From Pseudoflavonifractor sp902362925 (GTDB taxonomy: Bacteria > Bacillota > Clostridia > Oscillospirales > Oscillospiraceae): a stretch of 64,000 nucleotides of DNA. This document shows, one piece after another, positions 8,854-17,306 of the stretch. The stretch lies in the NCBI GenBank assembly GCA_902362925.1, contig CABIYL010000001.1. One strand, given 5' to 3'. The notes under the pieces are model-generated. The model was not told the DNA's origin, made no database searches, and saw only the letters and a list, made by a program, of their open reading frames with translations. How positions within the stretch are numbered: position 1 is the stretch's first letter; each line of letters starts with the position of its first letter. The translations under genes and the position numbers were made by a program.

Positions 8854-8882
8854 TTGTGTCCAGCCCGTAAATCGATTATGAT
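8854..8882 (+). promoter_or_regulatory. Promoter for the NCS2 permease
   Basis: TTGTGT (8854-8859), 17-base spacer, TATGAT (8877-8882). An AT palindrome-like motif, CCTAAAAAATTTTTG (8908-8922), lies downstream in the leader at a repressor-like position. No purine riboswitch fold was recognised between 8673 and 8941. Confidence 0.5.
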
Positions 8883-8941
8883 TCTCTTATGCTAAAAAAT
8901 AGTTTTCCCTAAAAAATTTTTGTTTTGTGAGGCGATGTGTA

Positions 8942-10288
8942 ATGGCACAGAACACGGAAAACCGCGCCGACCTGGTGTTCTCCTACCAGGGCATGCCCCC
9001 TGCGGGACAGCTGATCCCCCTGGGTCTCCAGCACGTTGTGGCCGCTGTGGTGGGCGTTATCACCCCCGCCATGATTGTGTCGGGCACCTGCGGGCTCTCC
9101 GCTGAGGAGAAGACCCTGCTGATTCAGGTGTCCCTGGTGGTCACCGCACTGGCTACCCTGCTGCAGCTCTTCCCCATCTTCGGCCGTATCGGCGCCCGAC
9201 TGCCCGTCATCATGGGCATCAGCTTCGCCTACGTCCCCACCCTCCAGGCCATCGGCGCCGACTTCGGTCTGCCGGCCATCTTGGGCGCAGAGTTGGTGGG
9301 CGGTTTTGTGGCCATTCTCTTCGGCATCTTTGTCCGCCCCATCCGTAAGCTCTTCCCGCCCCTGGTCACCGGTACCGTTATCTTCACCATCGGCCTGTCC
9401 CTGTACCCCACCGCCGTGAAGTACATGGCCGGCGGCAGCCCCGACAGCGAGTGGTTCGGCGGCGTGCGCAGCTGGGTGGTGGCCCTCATCACCTTCGCCA
9501 TCGTCATCTTCCTGCAGAACTACACCAAGGGCATCTGGAAGCTGGGCGCCCTCCTCTTCGGCATGATTGTGGGCTACATCGTGGCCTTCCTCTTCGACAT
9601 CGTGGACCTGTCCTCCGTGGCCTCCGCCTCCTGGTTCGCCCTGCCCAAGTTCATGCCCTTTGAGATCAAGTTCGAGCCCGCCGCCATCGCCTCCCTGGCC
9701 ATCGTGTACGTGGTCAACTCGGTGCAGACCATCGGCGACCTGTCCTCCACCACCATGGGCGGTATGGACCGGATGCCCACCGACAAGGAGCTCTCCGGCG
9801 GCATCATCGGCCAGGGCATCATGAGCGTGCTGGGCGCCTTCTTCGGCGGCCTGCCCGTGGCCTCCTACAGCCAGAACGTGGGTATTGTCACCGTCAACAA
9901 GGTCATCAACCGGGCGGTGTTCGCCCTGGCCGCCCTCATCATGCTGGTGGCCGGCTTCATCCCCAAGTTCGCCTCCATCCTCTCCACCATTCCCCAGTGC
10001 GTGGTGGGCGGCGCCACCATCTCCGTGTTCGCCACCATCACCATGACCGGTATCCGCATGATTACCGACGGCGGCTTTACCCCCCGCAAGAGCACTGTGG
10101 TGGGTCTGTCCGTGGCCCTGGGCGTTGGTATCACCCAGGTGTCCGGCTGCCTGTCCGGCAACGGCTTCCCCGACTGGGTCCACACTGTGTTCGGCTCCTC
10201 CTCCGTGGTTGTGGCCACGCTGATGGCCATCCTGCTCAACCTGATCCTCCCCAAGGAGAAGGCTCCCGCCGAGACCGCCGCGAAGTAA
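8942..10288 (+). CDS. Nucleobase:cation symporter-2 (xanthine/uric acid permease type)
   Basis: 448 residues with about 12 to 14 membrane segments. It has the NCS2 start signature LIPLGLQHVVAAVVGVITPA (residues 22-41) and the substrate-site region near SYSQNVGIVTVNKV (residues about 302-315), which resembles the QN-containing NCS2 motif of xanthine and urate carriers. The reaction is proton- or sodium-coupled uptake of an oxidised purine. The ATG at 8942 is favoured: GAGGCG lies seven bases upstream; a GTG at 8927 overlaps that site. It is not co-directional with an enzyme, but ssnA-ygfK lies 2.5 kb downstream. Xanthine versus urate versus uracil cannot be settled from sequence alone. Confidence 0.9.
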   Translation: MAQNTENRADLVFSYQGMPPAGQLIPLGLQHVVAAVVGVITPAMIVSGTCGLSAEEKTLLIQVSLVVTALATLLQLFPIFGRIGARLPVIMGISFAYVPTLQAIGADFGLPAILGAELVGGFVAILFGIFVRPIRKLFPPLVTGTVIFTIGLSLYPTAVKYMAGGSPDSEWFGGVRSWVVALITFAIVIFLQNYTKGIWKLGALLFGMIVGYIVAFLFDIVDLSSVASASWFALPKFMPFEIKFEPAAIASLAIVYVVNSVQTIGDLSSTTMGGMDRMPTDKELSGGIIGQGIMSVLGAFFGGLPVASYSQNVGIVTVNKVINRAVFALAALIMLVAGFIPKFASILSTIPQCVVGGATISVFATITMTGIRMITDGGFTPRKSTVVGLSVALGVGITQVSGCLSGNGFPDWVHTVFGSSSVVVATLMAILLNLILPKEKAPAETAAK

Positions 10289-10302
10289 TTCCATACGACA
10301 CA

Positions 10303-10341
10303 AACCGCCCCGGAGCAACTGCTCCGGGGCGGTTCTTTTTT
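10303..10341. terminator. Bidirectional intrinsic terminator
   Basis: Fourteen-base perfect stem (10303-10316 with 10321-10334), AACT loop, then CTTTTTTT. It lies between convergent genes. Confidence 0.92.
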
Positions 10342-10346
10342 TATTT

Positions 10347-11600
10347 TTATTCCGTTGTAAAGTCCCAGTCCGCCGGGTCGCTGGAGTAGGCCAAGCCGTC
10401 GGCAAAGTTGGCAAACTCCTCCTCCGGGTCGTAGACCACCGGGGTGCCGCACACCACCCACTGCCGACCGTACTCGTCGGTGACCAGAGCGGCCATACAG
10501 TAGGTATACCCGGGCTCCAGGGCGATGGTCTCCGGGCCTTCAAAAAACCAGGCGTTCTCCCAGTTCCCCTGGTAGCTCTCCGGCTGCTCACAGCGGGTAT
10601 ACCGGGCCACCAGCTTCTGGTCCCGGAACAATCCCACCTGAATGTCCGCTACCTTGGCACACGGGCCGCTTGTAAACGCCTCGTCCACCGTGAGGAAGGT
10701 GTACCGGCCACGGCGGAGCACGCCGCCGCTCTCAGTGCTGCCCCACAGCTCGGAGCCGTCACAGCTCACATAGGGATAGGTGTCGGACAGGAGGTAGGTG
10801 AATACGTCCAGCATCTGGGTCTCCCGCCGCTCCCCGTTTACAAAGACCACCGAGAGGGTGATGGAGTCGGTGAGGGGCACGGTAATCTCTGCCGAGAAGG
10901 ACTGCCCCTCCCCCAGAACCCCGGGGAACTCCAGGGGGCCGTCCCCGCAGTCAGCCAGAAAGACGGCCTCCATGCCCTCCACATAGGTCTTGGGCACCGC
11001 CTCCAGGGCAAAGGTGGCGGTCCCTTCCTCCAGATTGGAGGAGAGATATTCCGCACTGTAGCTGGCGGTCAGCTGGTTCTGGGCCTTGAGAATCTCCTCC
11101 ACCCGGCTGGTGATGGAGCCAATCTGGCTGTCCACATTGTAGGACACGTTGGAGATGGCGTTTTGCAGGTTGCCGTAGTCCTGGCTCACCCGGTTCAGCT
11201 GGCTGAACAGGTTGAAAAAGAGGGCTGCCGCCACCACTGCCGCTCCGCAGCCCACCAGCACCGGCCAGCGCCGCCGTTTGACGGGGGTCTGAGGCATCCG
11301 GGCCGTCTGGGCGGCCAGGTACCGGTCCGCAATCTCCTGGACCATTTTAATCTGGGCCTCGGTCAACTCCGCGCTCTGGCTATCCGTCTGGCCGGAGGGG
11401 TGCTCCTCCTCTCCCAGCAGCCAGCCCACCGGCACGGAGAAAATCCGGCTCAGCGCCACCAGCTTCTCCACCTCGGGCAGGCTGGCGTCCGACTCCCACT
11501 TATAGATGGCCTGCCGGGACACCCCCAGCTTATCTCCCAGCCCCTCCTGAGAGAGGCCCAGCTCCTTTCGTTTCTGTGCGATGCGCTGTCCCACTGTCAT
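10347..11600 (-). CDS. XRE-family transcriptional regulator with membrane anchor and extracytoplasmic domain
   Basis: 417 residues. Residues 1-60 form a Cro/C1 helix-turn-helix (LGLSQEGLGDKLGVSRQAIYKW). A basic stretch (KRRRW) and one membrane segment (about 112-133) follow. A short helical, probably coiled region (134-175) leads into a roughly 240-residue domain rich in beta strands that I do not recognise. The topology puts the DNA-binding head in the cytoplasm and the large C-terminal domain outside, like a one-piece membrane sensor. The ATG at 11600 has AAAGGAGG eight bases upstream. It lies downstream of the YheO-type gene on the same strand, 128 bases away. Its targets and signal are unknown. 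Confidence 0.8.
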   Translation of the reverse strand: MTVGQRIAQKRKELGLSQEGLGDKLGVSRQAIYKWESDASLPEVEKLVALSRIFSVPVGWLLGEEEHPSGQTDSQSAELTEAQIKMVQEIADRYLAAQTARMPQTPVKRRRWPVLVGCGAAVVAAALFFNLFSQLNRVSQDYGNLQNAISNVSYNVDSQIGSITSRVEEILKAQNQLTASYSAEYLSSNLEEGTATFALEAVPKTYVEGMEAVFLADCGDGPLEFPGVLGEGQSFSAEITVPLTDSITLSVVFVNGERRETQMLDVFTYLLSDTYPYVSCDGSELWGSTESGGVLRRGRYTFLTVDEAFTSGPCAKVADIQVGLFRDQKLVARYTRCEQPESYQGNWENAWFFEGPETIALEPGYTYCMAALVTDEYGRQWVVCGTPVVYDPEEEFANFADGLAYSSDPADWDFTTE

Positions 11601-11728
11601 GGCGAGCGCCTCCTTTCCGCCTCCACCTTAGCACAGGGACAGGCCCAAAAACCACCAACTGAGGGGTGGATTTTTGTCAACCAGCGGTTTACATGGCCGG
11701 ATTTGGGGGCTGTCCCCGCCTTGGGAGG

Positions 11729-12364
11729 TCAGGATTTGGCCTCGTCGATGTAGCTGTACAGGGTGTACTTGGAGATGCCGAAGAACTTGCACACCTTGTC
11801 TCCCGACTTGGTAATGAGGAAGGCGCCGGTGTCGTTGAGGAACTGGACCGCCTTCACCTTGTCCTCCTTGGTCATCATGGCCACCGGCTTGCCCACCAGG
11901 GCCACGCTCTGGTCGATGAGCTCATCCAGCAGGTCGGCCACGTTGCGGGAGATCCGCTCCGGCTCCTGCTGGGGGGCATCGGTGTTGGTGAACTTGTGGA
12001 GCTGGTCCTCCATGGCCAGCATGAGGGTGATGTCGTAGTTGACGCCAAAGATGCCGATGGCCTTGCCGTCGTCGTCCCGGAGGTAGATGGTGCTGGACTT
12101 GAGAATCTTCCCGTCCTTGGTGCGGGTCAGATAGCTCAGGTGGTCCTCCAGATCCTCCCGGCCGCTGTGGAGCGCCTCCAGCACTACGTGAGAGGGTCCG
12201 TCCCCCACCTGCCGCCCGGTCACCTGGCCGTTCTCAATGGCCACGATGGAGCTGTCCGGGTCGTTGGAGTCCAGGTCGTGGACCACCACCTCGCAGTTGG
12301 GCCCGAATTGCCTGGCCAGACCCTTGGCCAGCTGAAGCATAAACTGGAGCACAGATGCATCCAT
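11729..12364 (-). CDS. YheO-like PAS domain / HTH_22 transcriptional regulator
   Basis: 211 residues. The N-terminal half is a YheO-like PAS domain (PF08348): CEVVVHDLDSNDPDSSIVAIENG, then GRQVGD and KILKSSTIYLRDDDGKAIGI. The C-terminal 60 residues form the linked HTH_22 domain (FLITKSGDKVCKFFGISKYTLYSYI). The gene is transcribed away from ssnA-ygfK from a shared 423-base region, so it is the likely local regulator of that pair. The start has AAGG eight bases upstream. The PAS ligand is unknown; a purine breakdown product would fit the neighbourhood, but this is inference. Confidence 0.88.
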   Translation of the reverse strand: MDASVLQFMLQLAKGLARQFGPNCEVVVHDLDSNDPDSSIVAIENGQVTGRQVGDGPSHVVLEALHSGREDLEDHLSYLTRTKDGKILKSSTIYLRDDDGKAIGIFGVNYDITLMLAMEDQLHKFTNTDAPQQEPERISRNVADLLDELIDQSVALVGKPVAMMTKEDKVKAVQFLNDTGAFLITKSGDKVCKFFGISKYTLYSYIDEAKS

Positions 12365-12453
12365 TTGATCTACCTTCTTTCCCTAGTGCCATCCCAGAAG
12401 CTCTTCCGCCATTTTCCACAATCTATGCCCGGGATCAGCGTTTAATAAACATC

Positions 12454-12481
12454 ATTTTAACATAAACCGCTGTAATTTCAA
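12454..12481 (-). promoter_or_regulatory. Promoter for the YheO-type regulator
   Basis: Minus strand TTGAAA (12476-12481), 16-base spacer, TAAAAT (12454-12459). Confidence 0.55.
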
Positions 12482-12493
12482 GAAAAATTGTTT

Positions 12494-12513
12494 GACCTAA
12501 AAATTTTTTAGTC
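12494..12513. promoter_or_regulatory. AT-rich palindrome-like site between the divergent yheO-type and ssnA promoters
   Basis: GAC and GTC flank CCTAAAAATTTTTTAG, a near-perfect dyad placed between the two -35 boxes. A very similar CCTAAAAAATTTTTG occurs at 8908-8922 in the NCS2 permease leader. It may be the binding site of the YheO-type regulator. Confidence 0.4.
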
Positions 12514-12529
12514 ACTCTGAAAAATCACC

Positions 12530-12558
12530 TTGAAATACAAGCAATGTTATGGTAGAAT
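12530..12558 (+). promoter_or_regulatory. Sigma-A type promoter for ssnA-ygfK
   Basis: TTGAAA (12530-12535), 17-base spacer, TAGAAT (12553-12558). The start near 12565 gives a leader of about 220 bases. Confidence 0.65.
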
Positions 12559-12564
12559 AGAGCC

Positions 12565-12787
12565 ATCGAAGGACCTTTTCTGTATATAGTATACAAAATT
12601 TTATGAAGCAAGGCTGCAACGGAGTGCTGCGCGCACGGGCTGAATGGACATGAAATTCCCGCCCCGCCGCGCCGGGGCAGAGAAGGACTGCGTCCATTCC
12701 GCCGGAATGGACGCTTTTTGTTACGCAAAAGCAGACCATACGCCCCTTCGAAGTCTTACGTTTTTATACTCAAAAGGAGGAATTACC
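12565..12787 (+). ncRNA. Structured ssnA leader with terminator and competing arm (candidate riboswitch/attenuator)
   Basis: The leader holds a small hairpin GTGC/GCAC (12624-12636), a stem GCCCCG/CGGGGC (12661-12666 with 12673-12678), and an intrinsic terminator: GCGTCCATTCC (12690-12700) with GGAATGGACGC (12704-12714), then TTTTT. An upstream copy of GAATGGAC (12642-12649) matches the terminator's right arm and could pair with GTCCATTC (12692-12699). This gives an alternative fold that would prevent the terminator. The layout is that of a ligand-controlled attenuator. As I recall, an orphan RNA motif named after ssnA has been reported upstream of such genes; whether this is it needs a covariance-model search. 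Confidence 0.6.
12690..12719 (+). terminator. Intrinsic terminator inside the ssnA leader
   Basis: Eleven-base perfect stem, GCC loop, five Ts, about 70 bases before the ssnA start codon and after its promoter, so it can only act as an attenuator. Confidence 0.75.
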
Positions 12788-14128
12788 ATGCTTCTGGTGG
12801 GAAACGGCAAACTGATTACCCGGGACAGCGCCCTGCCCTATCTGGCTGACGGCGCCGTGGTGCTGGACGGCGACGTGGTCAAGGAGGTCGGCGCCTTCGC
12901 CGACCTGAAGGCCAAATACCCGGATGCTGAATTTGTGGACGCCAAGGGCGGGGTCATCATGCCCGGCCTTATCAACGCCCACACCCATATCTACTCCGGC
13001 CTGGCCCGTGGTCTGGCCATCGACGGCAACAACCCCACCAACTTCCTGGAGGTTCTGGAGGGCATGTGGTGGAACATCGACCGTCACCTGACCCTGGACG
13101 GCACCAAGGCCTCCGCCTACGCCACTGTTCTGGACTGCATCCGGGACGGCGTGACCACCATCTTTGACCACCACGCCTCCTTCTGCGAGATTCCCGGCTC
13201 CCTGTTCGCCATTAAGGACGTGTGCCAGGAGCTGGGCATGCGCGCCTGCCTGTGCTATGAGGTCTCCGACCGGGACGGCAAGGAGAAGTGCGACCAGGCC
13301 ATCCAGGAGAACGCCGACTTCGCCAAGTGGGCCAAGGAGGCCGACGACGACATGATCAAGGCCATGTTCGGCGGCCACGCCCTGTTCACCATGTCGGACA
13401 AGACCTTTGAGAAGATGGTCAAGGCCAATGACGGCATGACCGGCTTCCACATCCATGTTGCCGAGGGCATGAACGACGTGTACGACTCCCTGCGCAACTA
13501 CGGCTGCCGCCCGGTGAACCGCCTGCTCAACCACGGCATCCTGGGCGACCGCACCATCCTGGGCCACTGCATCCATATCAACCCCGCCGAGATGGACATC
13601 ATCAAGGAGACCAACACCATGGTGGTCAACAACCCCGAGTCCAACATGGGCAACGCGGTTGGCTGCTCCCCGGTGCTCCAGATGATGGCCAAGGGCATCA
13701 CCGTGGGCATGGGCACCGACGCCTACACCCACGACATGCTGGAGAGCCTGAAGGTGTTCCTCATCATCCAGCGGCACAACGCCTGCCTGCCCAACGTGGC
13801 CTGGTGTGAGGCCATGGACATGCTCTTCAGGAACAACGCCGCCATCGGCGCCAAGTACTTCAAGAAGCCTCTGGGCGTCCTCAAGCCCGGCGCCGCCGCC
13901 GACGTCATCGTCATGGACTACAAGCCCTTCACTCCCTTCTCTGACGAGAACATCGACGGCCACATGCTCTTCGGCATGATGGGCAAGAACTGCCGCACCA
14001 CCATCATCAACGGCAAGGTGCTCTACAAGGACCGTGAGTTCGTGGGTATTGACGAGGACAAGATTAATGCCTGGACTATGGAGCAGTCCAAGAAGCTGTG
14101 GGGCGAGCTGAACCACCGCACCTACTAA
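12788..14128 (+). CDS. ssnA: Putative aminohydrolase SsnA
   Basis: 446 residues, amidohydrolase superfamily, close to the selenium-metabolism-associated SsnA family. Metal-site residues are visible: NAHTH (His65, His67), FHIHVAEG, LGHCIHI and the late Asp in MGTDAYTHDM. The exact reaction is not established; in several gut bacteria ssnA belongs, with ygfK and xanthine-dehydrogenase-like and hydantoinase genes, to gene sets needed for anaerobic urate or purine use. The ATG at 12788 has AAAGGAGG seven bases upstream; longer frames upstream run through the leader hairpins and were rejected. It is followed after 64 bases by ygfK. Its leader carries an attenuator-like structure. Confidence 0.93.
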   Translation: MLLVGNGKLITRDSALPYLADGAVVLDGDVVKEVGAFADLKAKYPDAEFVDAKGGVIMPGLINAHTHIYSGLARGLAIDGNNPTNFLEVLEGMWWNIDRHLTLDGTKASAYATVLDCIRDGVTTIFDHHASFCEIPGSLFAIKDVCQELGMRACLCYEVSDRDGKEKCDQAIQENADFAKWAKEADDDMIKAMFGGHALFTMSDKTFEKMVKANDGMTGFHIHVAEGMNDVYDSLRNYGCRPVNRLLNHGILGDRTILGHCIHINPAEMDIIKETNTMVVNNPESNMGNAVGCSPVLQMMAKGITVGMGTDAYTHDMLESLKVFLIIQRHNACLPNVAWCEAMDMLFRNNAAIGAKYFKKPLGVLKPGAAADVIVMDYKPFTPFSDENIDGHMLFGMMGKNCRTTIINGKVLYKDREFVGIDEDKINAWTMEQSKKLWGELNHRTY

Positions 14129-14192
14129 TTTCCGGCCAAATCCGACAACAAACCGTAATCTGAACAGTTATAAATAACTGGAGGTTTTCACT

Positions 14193-17189
14193 ATGAGCGA
14201 TATTATGCGCCCCATTCCCTTTGCCCAGCTGATGACCTGGGTGCTGGAGGAGTACCAGAAGCAGGGCAGCGTGTTCGGCGTGTCCAAGCTGGTGCGCCAT
14301 GAGAACGGCCAGGCCCTGCCCATCTTTGAGGAGAAGATTGAGTCCCCCTACGGTCCCGCCGCCGGTCCCCACACCCAGCTGGCCCAGAACATTATCGCCG
14401 CTTACGCCGCCGGCTGCCGCTTCTTCGAGCTGAAGACCGTCCAGGTCATGGACGGCGAGGAGCTGAGCAAGTGCGTGCCCAAGCCCTGCATCACCGCTGA
14501 GGATGAGTGCTACAACTGCGAGTGGTCCACCGAGCTGACCGTGCCCCAGGCCTATGCCGAGTACGTCAAGGCCTGGTTCGCCTGCAAGCTGATGGCCAAG
14601 GAGCTGGGTCTGGGCGACCCCGACGCCTTCGTGTTCAACATGTCCGTGGGCTACGACCTGGAGGGCATCAAGAGCGAGAAGGTGGACGCCTACATCGAGG
14701 GCATGAAGGACGCCTCCGGCTCCGCCGTGTGGGCTGAGTGCATGGACTGGGCTCTGGCCAACCTGGACAAGTTCCAGAAGGTGGACGAGGCCTATGTGAA
14801 GGCCATCTCCCCCGTGGTGTCCCGCTCCATCACCGAGTCCACCCTCCACGGCTGCCCCCCCGACGAGATTGAGCGTATCGCCACCTACCTCATCACCGAG
14901 AAGGGGCTCAACACCTACATCAAGTGCAACCCCACGCTGCTGGGGTACGAGTACGCCCGCAACCGTCTGGACAGCCTGGGCTTTGACTACATCGTCTTTG
15001 ACGACCACCACTTTGTGGAGGACCTCCAGTGGGCCGACGCGGTGCCCATGCTGCGCCGCCTCATCGCCCTGTGCCAGGAGCGTGGCCTGGAGTTCGGCGT
15101 CAAGCTGACCAACACCTTCCCCGTGGACGTGGCCGCCGGTGAGCTGCCCAGCCAGGAGATGTACATGTCCGGCCGCTCCCTGTTCCCCCTGACCATCGCC
15201 CTGGCCGCCCGCATCTCCAACGAGTTTGACGGCAAGCTGCGCATCTCCTACTCCGGCGGCGCCGACTACACCAACATCAAGGACCTGTTCGACGCCGGTA
15301 TCTGGCCCATCACCATGGCCACCACCATCCTCAAGCCCGGCGGCTATCAGCGCCTGAGCCAGATTGGCGAGCTGCTGATGGACTGCGGCAGCGCCCCCTT
15401 CACCGGCGTGGACGTGGCCAAGGTCAACGCCCTGAGCGACAACGTGCCCGTCAATCCCCACTACCGCAAGCCCATCAAGCCCCTGCCCAACCGGAAGAAC
15501 GGCAAGCAGGTGCCCCTGGTGGACTGCTTCGACGCTGGCTGCCGCACCGGCTGCCCCATTCACCAGGACATCCCCGCCTACCTGATGCGGGCCGGTGAGG
15601 GCAAGTACGCCGAGGCGCTGGAGATCATCCTCCGCCGCAACGCCCTGCCCTTCATCACCGGCACCATCTGCCCCCACCACTGCGGGGACAAGTGCATGCG
15701 CAACTACTACGAGGGCGCCGTGGATATCCGTGGCGTGAAGCTCAAGTGCGCCACCGAGGCCATGGCTGAGGTTCTGCCCACCCTGAAGCCTGCCGCTCCC
15801 CAGAGCGGCAAGAAGGTTGCCGTTGTGGGCGGCGGCCCCGCCGGCATCGCTGCCGCCTTCTTCCTGGCCCGTGAGGGCGTGGCTGTCACCGTCTTTGAGC
15901 GCAAGGAGTCCCTGGGCGGCATCGTCCGTCACGTGATTCCCGCCTTCCGCATCGGAGACGACGCCATCGACGGCGATATCGCGCTGGCCAAGGCCATGGG
16001 CGCCCAGTTCCAGACCGGCGTGGAGGTTACCTCCGCCCAGAGCCTGTTCGACCAGGGCTTCACCCACGTCATCTTCGCCACCGGCGCCTGGAAGCCGGGC
16101 AACGCCCACCTCCAGTACGGCGAGGCCATGAACGTCATCGCCTTCCTGGAGCAGGCCAAGAAGGCCCCCGAAACCCTGAAGCTGGGCGCCAACGTGGTGG
16201 TGGTCGGCGGCGGCAACACCGCCATGGACGCCGCCCGTGCCGCCAAGCGCATCCCCGGCGTGGAGAACGTCCGGCTGGTGTACCGCCGCGACCAGCGGAA
16301 CATGCCCGCCGATGAGGAAGAGCTCCACATGGCCATCGACGACGGCGTGGAGTTCATGGAGCTGCTGGCCCCCGTGGGCGTGAAGGGCGGCGTGCTCACC
16401 TGCTCCGTCATGGAGCTGGGCGAGCGTGACGCCTCCGGCCGCCGCAGCCCGGTGGACACCGGCCGCACCGTTGAGGTGCCCGCCGACACCGTCATCACCG
16501 CCGTGGGTGAGCACGTGGACGACGCCCTGTTCGCCGCCAACGGCGTGGCTCTGGACAAGAAGGGCCGTCCCGTGGTCAACGAGACCATGGCCACCGGCGT
16601 GGCCAATGTGTACGCCGTGGGCGACGCCCGCCGTGGTCCCGCCACCGTGGTGGAGGCCATTGCCGACGCCACCGCCGCCGCTCAGGCCATCGCGGACATG
16701 AATCCCGACCTCTATGTGGACAAGAACGTCCACCCCGACTACAACAAGCCTCTCTCCAAGCACGGCGACATCCGCACCGAGACCTCCTGCCCCGACACCC
16801 GCTGCCTGGGCTGCTCCACCGTGTGCGAGACCTGCACCGAGGTCTGCCCCAACCGGGCCAATATCCACGTCACCGTGCCCGGCAAGCGGATGCGCCAGAT
16901 TGTCCACGTGGACGGCATGTGCAACGAGTGCGGCAACTGCGCCATCTTCTGCCCCTACGAGAGCCGTCCCTACAAGGACAAGTTCACTCTGTTCTGGAGC
17001 CGCGAGGACTTTGATAACAGCACCAACGACGGCTGGCTGCCCCACGGCGGCAACTCCGGCGTGTGCACCGTCCGTCTGGGCGGCATGGTCAAGGACTACG
17101 ACGTCACCGACCCCGCCTGCGGTCTGTATGAGGACCTGCGGCAGCTGATTCTGGCCGTCCGCAAGGATTACGGCTATCTGGTAAAGTAA
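14193..17189 (+). CDS. ygfK: YgfK, putative selenate reductase / purine-utilisation flavoprotein
   Basis: 998 residues in three parts. Residues 1-430 are dihydroorotate-dehydrogenase-like. Residues about 443-530 carry a GltD-type cysteine cluster (CFDAGCRTGCPIHQ, then TICPHHCGDKC), followed by FAD (VAVVGGGPAGIAAA, about 543) and NAD(P) (VVVVGGGNTAMDAARAA, about 668) sites. The tail has cysteine-rich ferredoxin motifs (CLGCSTVCETCTEVCPNRA and CNECGNCAIFCPYE, about 870-925). It should be a soluble multi-centre electron-transfer flavoprotein. The name comes from the old selenate-reductase hypothesis; genetic links now point to urate/purine degradation. It has a GGAGG ribosome site and shares the ssnA promoter. 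The other known partner genes (ygeW, ygeY, ygeX, hyuA, xdh) are not in this window. Confidence 0.95.
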   Translation: MSDIMRPIPFAQLMTWVLEEYQKQGSVFGVSKLVRHENGQALPIFEEKIESPYGPAAGPHTQLAQNIIAAYAAGCRFFELKTVQVMDGEELSKCVPKPCITAEDECYNCEWSTELTVPQAYAEYVKAWFACKLMAKELGLGDPDAFVFNMSVGYDLEGIKSEKVDAYIEGMKDASGSAVWAECMDWALANLDKFQKVDEAYVKAISPVVSRSITESTLHGCPPDEIERIATYLITEKGLNTYIKCNPTLLGYEYARNRLDSLGFDYIVFDDHHFVEDLQWADAVPMLRRLIALCQERGLEFGVKLTNTFPVDVAAGELPSQEMYMSGRSLFPLTIALAARISNEFDGKLRISYSGGADYTNIKDLFDAGIWPITMATTILKPGGYQRLSQIGELLMDCGSAPFTGVDVAKVNALSDNVPVNPHYRKPIKPLPNRKNGKQVPLVDCFDAGCRTGCPIHQDIPAYLMRAGEGKYAEALEIILRRNALPFITGTICPHHCGDKCMRNYYEGAVDIRGVKLKCATEAMAEVLPTLKPAAPQSGKKVAVVGGGPAGIAAAFFLAREGVAVTVFERKESLGGIVRHVIPAFRIGDDAIDGDIALAKAMGAQFQTGVEVTSAQSLFDQGFTHVIFATGAWKPGNAHLQYGEAMNVIAFLEQAKKAPETLKLGANVVVVGGGNTAMDAARAAKRIPGVENVRLVYRRDQRNMPADEEELHMAIDDGVEFMELLAPVGVKGGVLTCSVMELGERDASGRRSPVDTGRTVEVPADTVITAVGEHVDDALFAANGVALDKKGRPVVNETMATGVANVYAVGDARRGPATVVEAIADATAAAQAIADMNPDLYVDKNVHPDYNKPLSKHGDIRTETSCPDTRCLGCSTVCETCTEVCPNRANIHVTVPGKRMRQIVHVDGMCNECGNCAIFCPYESRPYKDKFTLFWSREDFDNSTNDGWLPHGGNSGVCTVRLGGMVKDYDVTDPACGLYEDLRQLILAVRKDYGYLVK

Positions 17190-17218
17190 GACCGGAACAA
17201 CAAGCGCGCAACCCAAAC

Positions 17219-17252
17219 CAGGGGCTCTGGGCGTCCGTGCCCAGAGCCCCTG
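17219..17252 (+). terminator. Terminator-like hairpin after ygfK
   Basis: Fourteen-base perfect stem (17219-17232 with 17239-17252) but no T-run, so termination strength is uncertain. Confidence 0.55.
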
Positions 17253-17306
17253 TCACAGGTGCCGTTTCCAATCCCGGGCAAAAATGAGAAAATGAGGCGA
17301 GACATC

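Noticed and set aside
8673..8941. Purine or xanthine riboswitch before the NCS2 permease
   Set aside because: The conserved three-way junction and loop sequences of the purine riboswitch are not visible; only a promoter and an AT motif were found.
12644..12787. N-terminal extension of SsnA by 48 codons
   Set aside because: It runs through the leader terminator hairpin and lacks a ribosome site; the ATG at 12788 has a perfect one and matches the family start.
14076..17216. 1046-codon antisense frame over ygfK, and similar long antisense frames elsewhere
   Set aside because: Low-complexity Gly/Ala/His/Val composition typical of the reverse frame of GC-rich genes; no ribosome site, promoter or family match.
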